Shown piece after piece: positions 44,958 to 53,605 of a stretch of DNA of 64,000 nt. The translations under genes were made by a program, and so were the position numbers. The stretch lies in NCBI GenBank assembly GCA_902787715.1, contig CADAHQ010000001.1, forward strand, positions 1-64,000, given 5' to 3'. The notes beneath the pieces were generated by a model. It was given only the letters and a program-made list of their open reading frames with translations, was not told the DNA's origin and ran no database searches. The DNA is from an uncultured Lachnospiraceae bacterium. Lineage in GTDB: Bacteria > Bacillota > Clostridia > Lachnospirales > Lachnospiraceae. Position 1 is the first letter of the stretch; every line of letters starts with the position of its first letter.

Positions 44958-46439
44958 ATGTACTATATCGGTGTTGATTTGGGGACCTCTTCCGTCAAGC
45001 TTTTGCTGATGGACGGCGAGGGTACAATCAAGAATATTGTTTCCAAGGAGTATCCGCTGTATTTTCCGAAGACGGGCTGGTCGGAGCAGAAGCCGGAGGA
45101 CTGGTGGACGCAGATGAAGGCCGGTGTCAAGGAGCTGATTTCGGTTGTTGACGCTTCGCAGGTTGCGGGCATCAGCTTCGGCGGCCAGATGCACGGTCTT
45201 GTAATTCTCGATGAGAACGACAACGTGCTTCGCCCCGCAATTCTTTGGAACGACGGACGTACCCAGGAAGAGTGTGATTACTTAAACAATGTTATCGGAC
45301 GTGAGAAGATCAGTGCTTACACTGCCAACATGGCGCTTACGGGCTTCACCGCTCCGAAGCTTCTGTGGGTAAAGAAGCATGAACCGGAGATCTTCGCTAA
45401 GATCTGCAAGATCATGCTTCCGAAGGATTATCTTGCTTACCTTCTTTCGGGCGTTCACTGCACGGATGTATCGGATGCTTCCGGAATGCTTCTGTTCGAC
45501 GTAAAGAACAAGTGCTGGTCCAAGGAGATGATCGACATCGTCGGCATCAAGGAAGAGCAGCTTGCCAAGATTTTCGAGAGCTACGAGGTTGTCGGAACGA
45601 TTCTTCCTACAGTTGCAGAGGAACTCGGACTTCCGAAGACCGTGAAGATTATCGCAGGCGCAGGCGACAACGCTGCAGGCGCTGTGGGAACCGGTACCTT
45701 GGAGCACGGCATGTGCTCGGTATCCCTGGGAACCTCGGGTACGGTATTCATCTCTACGGATGAATTTGCCGTGGATGACGCCAACGCGATGCACTCCTTC
45801 GCACATGCGAACGGCAAATACCACTTCTTAGGCTGCATGCTTTCCGCTGCTTCCTCCAACAAGTGGTGGATGGACGACATCATCGGAACGAAGGATTATG
45901 CGGCAGAGCAGAAGAACATCAAGGAGATCGGCAAGAACAACGTGTTCTACCTTCCGTACCTGATGGGCGAGCGCACACCGCACAACAACCCGGATGCAAG
46001 AGGCTGCTTCATCGGTATGTCCATGGACACCAAGAGAGAGGATATGACGCTTGCGGTTATGGAGGGCGTTACCTACGCACTTCGCGATGCCCTTGAGATT
46101 GCCCGCTCCTTCGGAGTTAAGATTGAAAGAATCCGCGCCATCGGCGGCGGCGCAAAGAGCCCGCTGTGGTGCAAGGTGCTTGCCAACATCATGAACGTGA
46201 AGGTTGACAAGATCAACTGCGAGGAAGGCCCGGGATACGGCGCTGCCATTCTTGCGGCTGTGGGCTGCGGCGAGTACGCTTCCGTTGAGGAGGCTGCAGG
46301 CAAGCTGATCCGCGTTGTGGATACCATTGAGCAGGATCCTGCCATCGTTGCAGAGTATGAGAAGCGCTACCAGATCTTCCGCTCCCTGTATCCGGCTTTG
46401 AAGCCTTGCTTTGCACAGATTGCGGAACTCAATCGTTAA
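44958..46439 (+). CDS. xylB: Xylulokinase
   Basis: A 493-residue FGGY sugar kinase that phosphorylates D-xylulose for the pentose phosphate pathway. YYIGVDLGTSSVKLLLMD binds ATP phosphates, ISFGGQMHGLV and WNDGRTQEEC are xylulokinase-like substrate segments, and GDNAAGAVGTG and GGGAKSPLW complete the fold. The ATG at 44958 follows GGGAGG; an in-frame GTG 66 bases upstream lies in the leader. No xylA or xylose regulator is nearby, so it is a stand-alone gene with its own promoter. Confidence 0.93.
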   Translation: MYYIGVDLGTSSVKLLLMDGEGTIKNIVSKEYPLYFPKTGWSEQKPEDWWTQMKAGVKELISVVDASQVAGISFGGQMHGLVILDENDNVLRPAILWNDGRTQEECDYLNNVIGREKISAYTANMALTGFTAPKLLWVKKHEPEIFAKICKIMLPKDYLAYLLSGVHCTDVSDASGMLLFDVKNKCWSKEMIDIVGIKEEQLAKIFESYEVVGTILPTVAEELGLPKTVKIIAGAGDNAAGAVGTGTLEHGMCSVSLGTSGTVFISTDEFAVDDANAMHSFAHANGKYHFLGCMLSAASSNKWWMDDIIGTKDYAAEQKNIKEIGKNNVFYLPYLMGERTPHNNPDARGCFIGMSMDTKREDMTLAVMEGVTYALRDALEIARSFGVKIERIRAIGGGAKSPLWCKVLANIMNVKVDKINCEEGPGYGAAILAAVGCGEYASVEEAAGKLIRVVDTIEQDPAIVAEYEKRYQIFRSLYPALKPCFAQIAELNR

Positions 46440-46465
46440 TTCGAAAACCGAACTGCACACTATCG

Positions 46466-46505
46466 GAGTTGCCTTCCGTCACGGGAGGCAACTCTTATGC
46501 ACTTT
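46466..46505 (+). terminator. Probable terminator after xylB
   Basis: GAGTTGCCTTCCG pairs with CGGGAGGCAACTC (13 pairs, one G-U) around a TCA loop. The following TTATGCACTTTT is a poor T run, so termination may be partial. Confidence 0.6.
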
Positions 46506-46526
46506 TAAACGGATGGGAGGCCTGTC

Positions 46527-47429
46527 ATGAAAGCGTATTCCGCATTTTCCGGAATCTATGACTGCTGTATGGACAACGTGCCATACGATGAATGGGCGGC
46601 AGCGATTGTGCGGCTCTTAAGCGATGCGGGAATCGCTCCCGGAAGCCTCGTCTGCGACCTTGGCTGCGGCACGGGGGAGATGACGGAGCGGCTTCGCCGG
46701 GCAGGCTTCGACATGATCGGAATCGACGCTTCCGAGGAGATGCTTGCCATTGCCCAGGAGAAGGAGTACGACCGGATTGACGCGCTTTTGACGGAAGCCG
46801 AGGCGACGTCCGATGACATCTCAGCCGTGGAGGAAGAGGCAATCGCGCAGATGATCCGGTACCTTCACCAGGACATCCGGGAGATGGAGCTGTACGGCAC
46901 GGTTTCCGCCTTTGTCTGCGTGTGCGACACCATGAATTATCTGCTTAAGGAGGAGGACCTCACGACGGTCTTCCGGCTCGCAAACAATTACCTTGAGCGC
47001 GGGGGATTGTTTCTGTTTGACATGAAGACGGCGCATTACTACCGGGATGTGCTGGGTGACCGGACCCGCATGGAGGACTACGGCGACGCGGTTTTGCTCT
47101 GGGACAATGCGTACAGCGAGAAAAACGGAATCAATGAGTACCGTTTGACCATGTTCCTTCGGGAGAACGGCGACTCCGAAGAAGGCGCCGCGTCCGAGGG
47201 GAAGAGCGCATCCGAAGACAGCGAGGGTGACGCCCGCTACATCCGCGAGGACGAGCTTCACACCCAGAGGGCGTATTCGATTTCGAAGGTGAAGGAATTG
47301 CTGGAAGCGGCCGGCATGGAGTATGTGGCCGCCATGGACGGTTATACGGGAAAGCCCGCCACCGAAGCTTCGGAGCGCGTGCTGTTCCTTGCAAAAGAAA
47401 AGTTTCAGGAAAAGAAGTATTATGAGTGA
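46527..47429 (+). CDS. Class I SAM-dependent methyltransferase
   Basis: A 300-residue protein with the SAM-binding motif VCDLGCGTGEMTERL near residues 43-57 and IGIDASEEMLAIA after it. An insertion of about 25 acidic residues (EAEATSDDISAVEEEA) interrupts the core, and a second Ser/Glu-rich stretch sits near residue 220. The substrate cannot be named. It overlaps hslO by eight bases, so the two are coupled. The start follows GGGAGG. Confidence 0.9.
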   Translation: MKAYSAFSGIYDCCMDNVPYDEWAAAIVRLLSDAGIAPGSLVCDLGCGTGEMTERLRRAGFDMIGIDASEEMLAIAQEKEYDRIDALLTEAEATSDDISAVEEEAIAQMIRYLHQDIREMELYGTVSAFVCVCDTMNYLLKEEDLTTVFRLANNYLERGGLFLFDMKTAHYYRDVLGDRTRMEDYGDAVLLWDNAYSEKNGINEYRLTMFLRENGDSEEGAASEGKSASEDSEGDARYIREDELHTQRAYSISKVKELLEAAGMEYVAAMDGYTGKPATEASERVLFLAKEKFQEKKYYE

Positions 47430-48306
47430 TCGGGATTATATCGTCCGCGCTACGGCGGCGAATGAATTTATCAGGGCATTTGCCATCACGTCGCGCGGAA
47501 TTGCCGAGAAAGCCAGAGTTGCGCACAACCTTACACCGGTGGCGACAGCGGCGCTCGGACGCCTATTAAGCGGCGCGGCGATGATGGGAATCATGATGAA
47601 GGGCGATAAGGACATGCTGACGGTCCGCATCGATGCCTCGGGGCCTCTGCAGGGACTTTTAGTGACTGCGGATTCCCACGGGCGGGTGAAGGGCTACGTC
47701 GGAAATCCGGATGCGGAAGCACCGGACCGGCCGGACGGGCATCTCGGCGTAGGCGCCGCGGTAGGAATCGGTGTTCTCAGTGTCATCAAGGACCTGGGAC
47801 TGAAGGACCCTTATATCGGCGATATCGCATTGCAGACCGGCGAGATTGCAGAGGACCTCACATATTATTTTGCGGCATCGGAACAGACGCCCTCGAGTGT
47901 CGGCCTGGGAGTTTTGGTGGACCGCGATGGAAGCGTACTGCAGTCCGGCGGCTTCATCGTTCAGCTGATGCCCGATGTTCCGGATGAGGTGATTACCAAG
48001 CTTGAGGAGAATCTAAAGGGGCTTCCCACGGTGACGGAGATGCTCTCCGCAGGCGACACGCCGGAAGACATGCTTTCCCGTGTGTTAGCCGGCCTTTCCC
48101 CGGAGATGACCGGCACCAACGATGCCGAATTCTTCTGCAACTGCTCGAGAGACCGCTATGCCCAGGGGCTCATAAGCCTCGGGAAAAAGGAGCTTGGTAA
48201 CCTTCCCGATGAAAACGGGGAGATTGAGGTTCGCTGCCGGTTTTGCAACAAGGCATACAGGTTCGACCGAAACGATATCGATGAGATGTTGAAAATTGCC
48301 AGATGA
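47422..48306 (+). CDS. hslO: Redox-regulated chaperone Hsp33
   Basis: A 294-residue holdase activated by oxidation. The zinc motif is split: CNC in FFCNCSRDR and CRFC in VRCRFCNKAY, the four cysteines that bind zinc when reduced and form disulphides under oxidative stress. LLSGAAMMGIMMKG and HGRVKGYVGNP are core family segments. The ATG at 47422 lies inside the end of the methyltransferase gene and gives the conserved N-terminus DYIVRATAANEFIRAF. Cytoplasmic. Confidence 0.96.
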   Translation: MSDRDYIVRATAANEFIRAFAITSRGIAEKARVAHNLTPVATAALGRLLSGAAMMGIMMKGDKDMLTVRIDASGPLQGLLVTADSHGRVKGYVGNPDAEAPDRPDGHLGVGAAVGIGVLSVIKDLGLKDPYIGDIALQTGEIAEDLTYYFAASEQTPSSVGLGVLVDRDGSVLQSGGFIVQLMPDVPDEVITKLEENLKGLPTVTEMLSAGDTPEDMLSRVLAGLSPEMTGTNDAEFFCNCSRDRYAQGLISLGKKELGNLPDENGEIEVRCRFCNKAYRFDRNDIDEMLKIAR

Positions 48307-48385
48307 CATGAAAATGTGTGATCGTGGATATATTTTGGATATATAAATTGCGTATAACGGAAAATGATACAGCGGAGGCTTATTT

Positions 48386-49771
48386 ATGAAAAAAAACAGC
48401 ACAGCCGGGCTGAAGGACGCCTGGCTCAAGTACGATGAGGCAGGTCTTGCGAAGATTGAGGCATTTGCCGAGGGGTATAAGAAGTTTATCTCCGAAAACA
48501 AGACCGAGCGGGAATGCGCGGACGCCGTTGTGGCGGCTGCAAAGAAGCACGGCTACCGGAATCTCACGGAATGTGAGAGCCTGAAGGCCGGAGATAAGGT
48601 GTATTTTCAGATGATGGGCAAGGCCGTTGCTTTGTTTGTCATCGGCACGAAGCCTTTGTCCGAGGGTATGAATATCCTCGGCGCACATATCGATTCGCCG
48701 CGCCTCGACGTCAAGCAGAATCCTCTCTATGAGGACAACGGGATAGCACTTTTAGACACCCACTATTACGGCGGCGTCAAGAAGTATCAATGGGTGACCC
48801 TTCCCATGGCCGTTCACGGCGTTGTGGTGAAGAAGGATGGAACCGTTGTAAAAATTGCCATCGGCGAGAAGGAGAGCGACCCCATCTTCGGCGTAAGCGA
48901 CCTTTTGATTCACCTTGCGGCGGACCAGATTGCGAAGAAGGGCGCTACGGTTGTTGAGGGCGAGGATCTGGATGTGACCTTCGCTTCCCGCCCGCTGTCC
49001 GGTGATGAGAAGGATGCGGTGAAGGCCAATGCACTCCGACTTTTGAAGGAGCAGTACGATATTACGGCGGAGGATTTTCTGTCGGCAGAACTGGAGATTG
49101 TTCCTGCCGGCGCCGCAAGAGACTACGGCATCGACCGCAGCATGATTGCGGGCTACGGCCAGGACGACCGTGTCTGCGCCTATCCTTCTGCGGAAGCATT
49201 GTTCGCCGTTAAGAAGACGGCGCGTACCCTGGTTTGCCTTCTTGTCGACAAGGAAGAGATCGGAAGCGTCGGCGCCACCGGCATGAAGTCGCGGTTCTTT
49301 GAGAACTGTGTAGCGGAGATCGCCGACCGGTTAGGGCAGTACAGCGAGCTCACGGTGCGCAGGGCACTGCAGAACTCCTACATGCTTTCCTCCGATGTGA
49401 GCGCGGCATTTGACCCGCTTTATCCCGAGGCCTTTGAGAAGAAAAATTCAGCCTTCTTCGGGCGGGGACTTGTGTTCAACAAATACACCGGCTCCCGCGG
49501 TAAGCGCGAATCCAACGACGCAAACCCCGAGTATATGGCGATGCTTCGGAAGATTTTGGACGATGCCGGCGTTTCGTATCAGACGGCGGAGCTCGGCAAG
49601 GTTGACCAGGGCGGCGGCGGAACCATTGCTTATATCATGGCGAATTACGGCATGAACGTCATCGATAGCGGCGTTGCGGTTTTGTCCATGCATGCGCCGT
49701 GGGAAATCACAAGCAAGGTCGATATCTACGAAGCGTATCTCGGGTACGTGGCATTCCTCAAGGGAATCTGA
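48386..49771 (+). CDS. M18 family aminopeptidase
   Basis: A 461-residue cytosolic metallopeptidase. GAHIDSPRLDVKQ, LLVDKEEIGSVGATGM and LSMHAPWEI carry the dinuclear zinc ligands and catalytic Glu of M18 (aspartyl aminopeptidase-like) enzymes. It removes N-terminal, usually acidic, residues from peptides. The start follows GCGGAGG. It lies 79 bases after hslO in an A/T-rich spacer with only poor promoter-like hexamers. Length and motifs are normal. Confidence 0.94.
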   Translation: MKKNSTAGLKDAWLKYDEAGLAKIEAFAEGYKKFISENKTERECADAVVAAAKKHGYRNLTECESLKAGDKVYFQMMGKAVALFVIGTKPLSEGMNILGAHIDSPRLDVKQNPLYEDNGIALLDTHYYGGVKKYQWVTLPMAVHGVVVKKDGTVVKIAIGEKESDPIFGVSDLLIHLAADQIAKKGATVVEGEDLDVTFASRPLSGDEKDAVKANALRLLKEQYDITAEDFLSAELEIVPAGAARDYGIDRSMIAGYGQDDRVCAYPSAEALFAVKKTARTLVCLLVDKEEIGSVGATGMKSRFFENCVAEIADRLGQYSELTVRRALQNSYMLSSDVSAAFDPLYPEAFEKKNSAFFGRGLVFNKYTGSRGKRESNDANPEYMAMLRKILDDAGVSYQTAELGKVDQGGGGTIAYIMANYGMNVIDSGVAVLSMHAPWEITSKVDIYEAYLGYVAFLKGI

Positions 49772-49781
49772 TAGGAGCACT

Positions 49782-50216
49782 ATGATTGAGTTAAAGATTC
49801 GATACATCAGCAAGGAGATTGAGAAGCTTCGCTACATCGACGGCGTGTCCGACTGGATCGACCTTCGAAGCGCGGAGAACGTTTCCTTAAAAGCCGGCGA
49901 ATCGCGGCTGATTCGATTGGGAATTGCGGTGGAGCTGCCGGAAGGATACGAGGCACACATCGTTCCGAGAAGTTCCACGTACAAAAACTTCGGCATCCTT
50001 CAGACAAACCACTTCGGCGTCGTCGACCACAGCTACTGCGGCGATGAGGACGAGTGGAAATACCCCGTGCTGGCCATGCGGGATACGGAGATTCATGTGA
50101 ACGACCGAATCTGCCAGTTCCGCATCATGAAAAACCAGCCAAAGCTTGTATTTACCGAGGTTGAACACTTGACGGGCGCGTCCCGCGGAGGGTTCGGCAC
50201 CACCGGTGTAAAATAG
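49782..50216 (+). CDS. dut: dUTP diphosphatase
   Basis: A 144-residue trimeric enzyme that hydrolyses dUTP to dUMP and pyrophosphate, keeping uracil out of DNA. VPRSSTYKNFGI holds the phosphate-binding motif, GVVDHSYCGDEDEW the catalytic Asp motif with a short insertion common in Clostridia, CQFRIM motif 4, and RGGFGTTG the C-terminal glycine-rich lid. The ATG at 49782 follows AGGAG and lies 10 bases past the aminopeptidase stop. Confidence 0.94.
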   Translation: MIELKIRYISKEIEKLRYIDGVSDWIDLRSAENVSLKAGESRLIRLGIAVELPEGYEAHIVPRSSTYKNFGILQTNHFGVVDHSYCGDEDEWKYPVLAMRDTEIHVNDRICQFRIMKNQPKLVFTEVEHLTGASRGGFGTTGVK

Positions 50217-50269
50217 TTACCGAACCGTGTAAACGGTATCAAAAATGTATATAAGAAAGTGTGAGTATT

Positions 50270-51412
50270 ATGATTAAAATCACTGTGTTTTCAGGATTCT
50301 TGGGCGCGGGTAAAACGACGCTCATCAAAAAGCTCCTTGCCGACGGCTACAGAGGAGAAAAGGTTGTTCTCATTGAGAACGAGTTCGGCGAGATCGGCAT
50401 CGACGGCGGATTCCTTAAGGACGCCGGCATCGAGATTACCGAGATGAACTCGGGTTGCATCTGCTGCTCGCTGGTCGGTGATTTCGGCAAGGCACTTGTG
50501 AAAGTAAAGGAGCAGTTCCATCCGGACCGCATCCTCATCGAGCCCTCGGGCGTCGGCAAGCTCTCCGATGTGGTGCGGGCCATCGAGAAGATTGAGGACC
50601 CCGAGATGGTTGTCACCGGCCTTGTGACGGTGGTTGACGCCGGCAAATGCCGCATCTACATGAAGAACTTCGGCGAATTTTTCAACAACCAGGTGGAGTG
50701 CGCGCACACGATTCTTCTTAGCCGCAGCCAGTTTGTCTCGGAAGAGAAGCTGCAGGCCTGCGTGAAGCTTCTCCGCGAGAAGAATCCCGAGGCCACCATC
50801 GTGACGACACCTTGGGATTCGTTGACGGGTGCCCAGATTCTCGCTGCCATGGAGACGAAGGTCGACCTTGCTAAGCAGCTCTTGGAAGAGGCTGAGCATC
50901 ACCATCATCACGACGACGATGACGATGAGGAATGCGACAATCCGAACTGCTCGTGCCATCACCACCACGACGATGATGACGACGATGAACATGAGCACGA
51001 GCATCATCACCACCATCATCACCATGATGACGACGAGGAGTGCGATGATCCCGAGTGTGAGTGCCACCATCATCACGACGATGATGACGACGATGACGAG
51101 CATGAGCATCATCACCATCATCACCATCATGCGGATGAGGTGTTCACAAGCTTCGGCCGTGAGACCGTAAAGCGGTACGAGGAAGACACGCTTCATGATA
51201 TCCTCGAAAAGCTTGCCAACTCCGAGGATTACGGCATGATCCTTCGCGCGAAGGGAATGCTTCCCGACGGCGACGGAAAATGGCATTACTTCGATTTGAC
51301 TCCCGGTGAGTACGAGATTCGCGAGGGTTCGCCCGATATCATCGGCAGAATCTGCGTCATCGGAAGCAAGATGAACGAGGATGCCATCCGCGAGCTGTTT
51401 GAGCTTGACTAA
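50270..51412 (+). CDS. COG0523 (CobW/ZNG-type) GTPase with long His/Asp tract
   Basis: About 380 residues. FSGFLGAGKTTLIKKLL is Walker A, NEFGEIGIDG switch I, and NSGCICCSL the CxCC metal motif (Cys63, Cys65, Cys66) of metal-insertion GTPases. Residues about 209-288 are alternating His, Asp and Glu blocks with interspersed CDNPNCSC- and CDDPECEC-type cysteine pairs, likely a metal store. A CobW C-terminal domain follows. Zinc or nickel delivery is the usual role. ATG 50270 is preferred to the GTG at 50261; the ribosome site is weak. Next gene encodes a second COG0523 protein. Confidence 0.92.
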   Translation: MIKITVFSGFLGAGKTTLIKKLLADGYRGEKVVLIENEFGEIGIDGGFLKDAGIEITEMNSGCICCSLVGDFGKALVKVKEQFHPDRILIEPSGVGKLSDVVRAIEKIEDPEMVVTGLVTVVDAGKCRIYMKNFGEFFNNQVECAHTILLSRSQFVSEEKLQACVKLLREKNPEATIVTTPWDSLTGAQILAAMETKVDLAKQLLEEAEHHHHHDDDDDEECDNPNCSCHHHHDDDDDDEHEHEHHHHHHHHDDDEECDDPECECHHHHDDDDDDDEHEHHHHHHHHADEVFTSFGRETVKRYEEDTLHDILEKLANSEDYGMILRAKGMLPDGDGKWHYFDLTPGEYEIREGSPDIIGRICVIGSKMNEDAIRELFELD

Positions 51413-51457
51413 TCGGCGGCCGGAGAGTATTCCGGCGTGACAGAAAGGAAGAAGACC

Positions 51458-52408
51458 ATGGAAAAGCCGGTATTTGTCATCAATGGCTTTTTGGACAGCG
51501 GAAAGACATCCTTTATCCGCGATACATTAAACGATCCGCAGTTTTTAGCCTCCGGAAAGGTCCTCTTAATCCTCTGCGAGGAGGGGGAGGAAGAGTACGA
51601 TGAGGTGGAACTGTCGAAGAAGGGCGTCAGCATCATCTCCGTGGAGGAGCAGGAGCAGCTGACCACCGAGTTTTTGTCGGGCCTTGAGAAATTCTACAAG
51701 CCGAACATGATTATGATCGAGTGGAACGGTGTGTGGAAGCTTGTGGACCTGTTGGATCTGGACATGCCGAAGGAGTGGGCAATCACGCAGATTATCACGA
51801 TGCTGGATTCCACGACCTTCCCCATGTATATCAACAATATGCGCGCCATGATTCTCGATGAGGTGCGTTACTCCGATGTGGTGATTGTCAATCGCTGTGA
51901 CGATGCGACCGACCGCTCGGCCATCCGCAGAAACATCAAGGCGGTCAACCGCAAGGCGATGATTTCCTACGAGCGCGCCGACGGCAAGGAAGCGGGAGAA
52001 TTTGAAGAAGAGCTTCCGTACGATATCAACGCGAAGGAGATTGAAATCTCCGATGCGGACTACGGCATCTGGTTCATGGACGCCACGGAAAATTTCAAGA
52101 ACTATGACGGAAAAGTAGTAAAATTCCTCGCGATGCTCTACGTTTCGCCGCGCCTTCCCAAGGGCTATATCGTTCCGGGAAGAATGGTTATGACGTGCTG
52201 TGCGGAAGATACACAGTTTTCCGGGTTCCTGGCAAAGCTTCCCGCGGCAGTGGACCCCGACTCCCTTAAGAGCCGGATGTGGTTCGATATCACTGCGGAG
52301 ATTCGCATCCAGAACATGCGGGAGTACCGCGGCAAGGGAGTCGTTCTTTACATCACGAGCATGATTCCCGCGAAGGAACCTGCAGATCCCCTTATCTATT
52401 TTTCGTAA
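51458..52408 (+). CDS. COG0523-like GTPase fused to a DUF1980-like domain
   Basis: A 316-residue protein. NGFLDSGKTS (residues 9-18) is Walker A, and EWNGVWKL, MLDSTTF and VIVNRCDD fit later G-protein motifs. The CxCC metal motif of the family is absent. From about residue 220 the sequence (LYVSPRLPKGYIVPGRMVMTCCAEDTQ...PLIYFS, read in parts) resembles DUF1980, otherwise found at the end of YcgQ-type proteins, with a Cys-Cys pair near residues 247-248. ATG 51458 follows AGAAAGGAAG. Probably works with the His-rich GTPase upstream. Confidence 0.82.
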   Translation: MEKPVFVINGFLDSGKTSFIRDTLNDPQFLASGKVLLILCEEGEEEYDEVELSKKGVSIISVEEQEQLTTEFLSGLEKFYKPNMIMIEWNGVWKLVDLLDLDMPKEWAITQIITMLDSTTFPMYINNMRAMILDEVRYSDVVIVNRCDDATDRSAIRRNIKAVNRKAMISYERADGKEAGEFEEELPYDINAKEIEISDADYGIWFMDATENFKNYDGKVVKFLAMLYVSPRLPKGYIVPGRMVMTCCAEDTQFSGFLAKLPAAVDPDSLKSRMWFDITAEIRIQNMREYRGKGVVLYITSMIPAKEPADPLIYFS

Positions 52409-52441
52409 ATTCATCCGGTAAAGCCGGTATCAGGAGGCAAT

Positions 52442-53533
52442 ATGGCAAAGTTTCCCGCCGAAGTGAAGATTCTCGGAAGAACCTCAAAGGAGGCGCCGGA
52501 CGTGTTGTTCTGGACCGGAAGCCGCTATGAGATGAATGTGAAGGCGTCGTACCTCACGGTTCACATCGAGGCTGCCTACGGCGGGCAGGAGCAGTGGATT
52601 GCCGTTTTGGTGAACAAGGCTCTTATTTGCCGCATGCCTCTTTTGCGTGGAGAGAATGAGATTCTCATTTTCCGTAACCGAAATGCCGAAGAGGTGAAAA
52701 ATGTCCGCATCCTGAAGGAAGTTCAGCCCATGGGCGGCGACGGAGCGAATTACATCCGGCTCACCGCAGTTGATACGGACGGAGAGCTTCTTCCCGTGGA
52801 GGAGCCGAAGCTTCGTCTTGCATTCGTCGGGGATTCCATCACCTCCGGTGAGGGGGCTTTCGGCGCGCGATGCGAGATGGACTGGGTTGCGGAGCTTTTT
52901 TCGGGATATGACAACTATACCTATAAAACCGCCGAGGCTCTCGATGCGGACTATCAGGTGGTTTCCCAGAGCGGATGGGGAGTTTATTGCGGATACAACA
53001 ACGATATTCACATGAATGTTCCCGGAATCTACGACAGCGTCTGCTCCATTGTAACCGAGAACGGGAAGAGTGTATGCGGATCCTCGGAACCGTATGATTT
53101 CACGTCCTTTTCACCGGATTATGTCATCCTCAACCTGGGAACCAACGACGGCGGCGCGGCCGACACGGAAGCGTATACCGACCCGGAGACCGGAGCTGTT
53201 TTCAAGATGGCAAAGGGAGAGGACGGAGCGCTTGATGCTGCAAGCAGGGAGCATTTTACGAAAGCAGCGAAGAAGTTCCTTGCAAGACTTCGCGAGGTTT
53301 ATCCGAAGGCAAGAATCCTTTGGGTGTACGGCATGCTCGGAAGCCTGATGGAGGACCCGATCCGCGAAGCGATTGCGGCCTACGAGGGCGAGAGCGGCGA
53401 TTCTCTTGTGAGTTATGTGCGTCTTCCGGACACAACCGAGGAGGCGTTCGGCTCGCGGTGGCACCCGGGACATCTGTCCCACGAACGCGCCGCGTGTGTG
53501 ATTGCTGAGAAGATACGAAGCGAACTCGGCTGA
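52442..53533 (+). CDS. SGNH/GDSL esterase, CE2-like
   Basis: A 363-residue hydrolase. The first 115 residues look like the beta-sandwich of carbohydrate esterase family 2; then FVGDSITSGEG (Ser132 nucleophile), NLGTNDGG (block III Asn) and HPGHLSH (catalytic His). CE2 enzymes remove acetyl groups from sugars. No signal peptide is visible, so it should act on oligosaccharides inside the cell. The start follows AGGAGG, 33 bases after the DUF1980 fusion; co-transcription with the metal genes may be incidental. Confidence 0.85.
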   Translation: MAKFPAEVKILGRTSKEAPDVLFWTGSRYEMNVKASYLTVHIEAAYGGQEQWIAVLVNKALICRMPLLRGENEILIFRNRNAEEVKNVRILKEVQPMGGDGANYIRLTAVDTDGELLPVEEPKLRLAFVGDSITSGEGAFGARCEMDWVAELFSGYDNYTYKTAEALDADYQVVSQSGWGVYCGYNNDIHMNVPGIYDSVCSIVTENGKSVCGSSEPYDFTSFSPDYVILNLGTNDGGAADTEAYTDPETGAVFKMAKGEDGALDAASREHFTKAAKKFLARLREVYPKARILWVYGMLGSLMEDPIREAIAAYEGESGDSLVSYVRLPDTTEEAFGSRWHPGHLSHERAACVIAEKIRSELG

Positions 53534-53605
53534 CCGGGATTGTCATGACGGTCAACGCAGGTTTGGTATATCAACAGAACAGAATGTTGAATTGTGGGGG
53601 GCACA

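Noticed and set aside
48307-48385. Promoter for the M18 aminopeptidase in an A/T-rich spacer
   Set aside because: TATAAA- and TATAAC-like boxes exist but no -35 within 16-18 bases is convincing.
50893-51130. His/Asp codon tract considered as a microsatellite or assembly artefact
   Set aside because: The codons are mixed (CAT/CAC, GAC/GAT), cysteine pairs are spaced regularly and the frame continues into a CobW C-terminal domain, so it reads as real protein.
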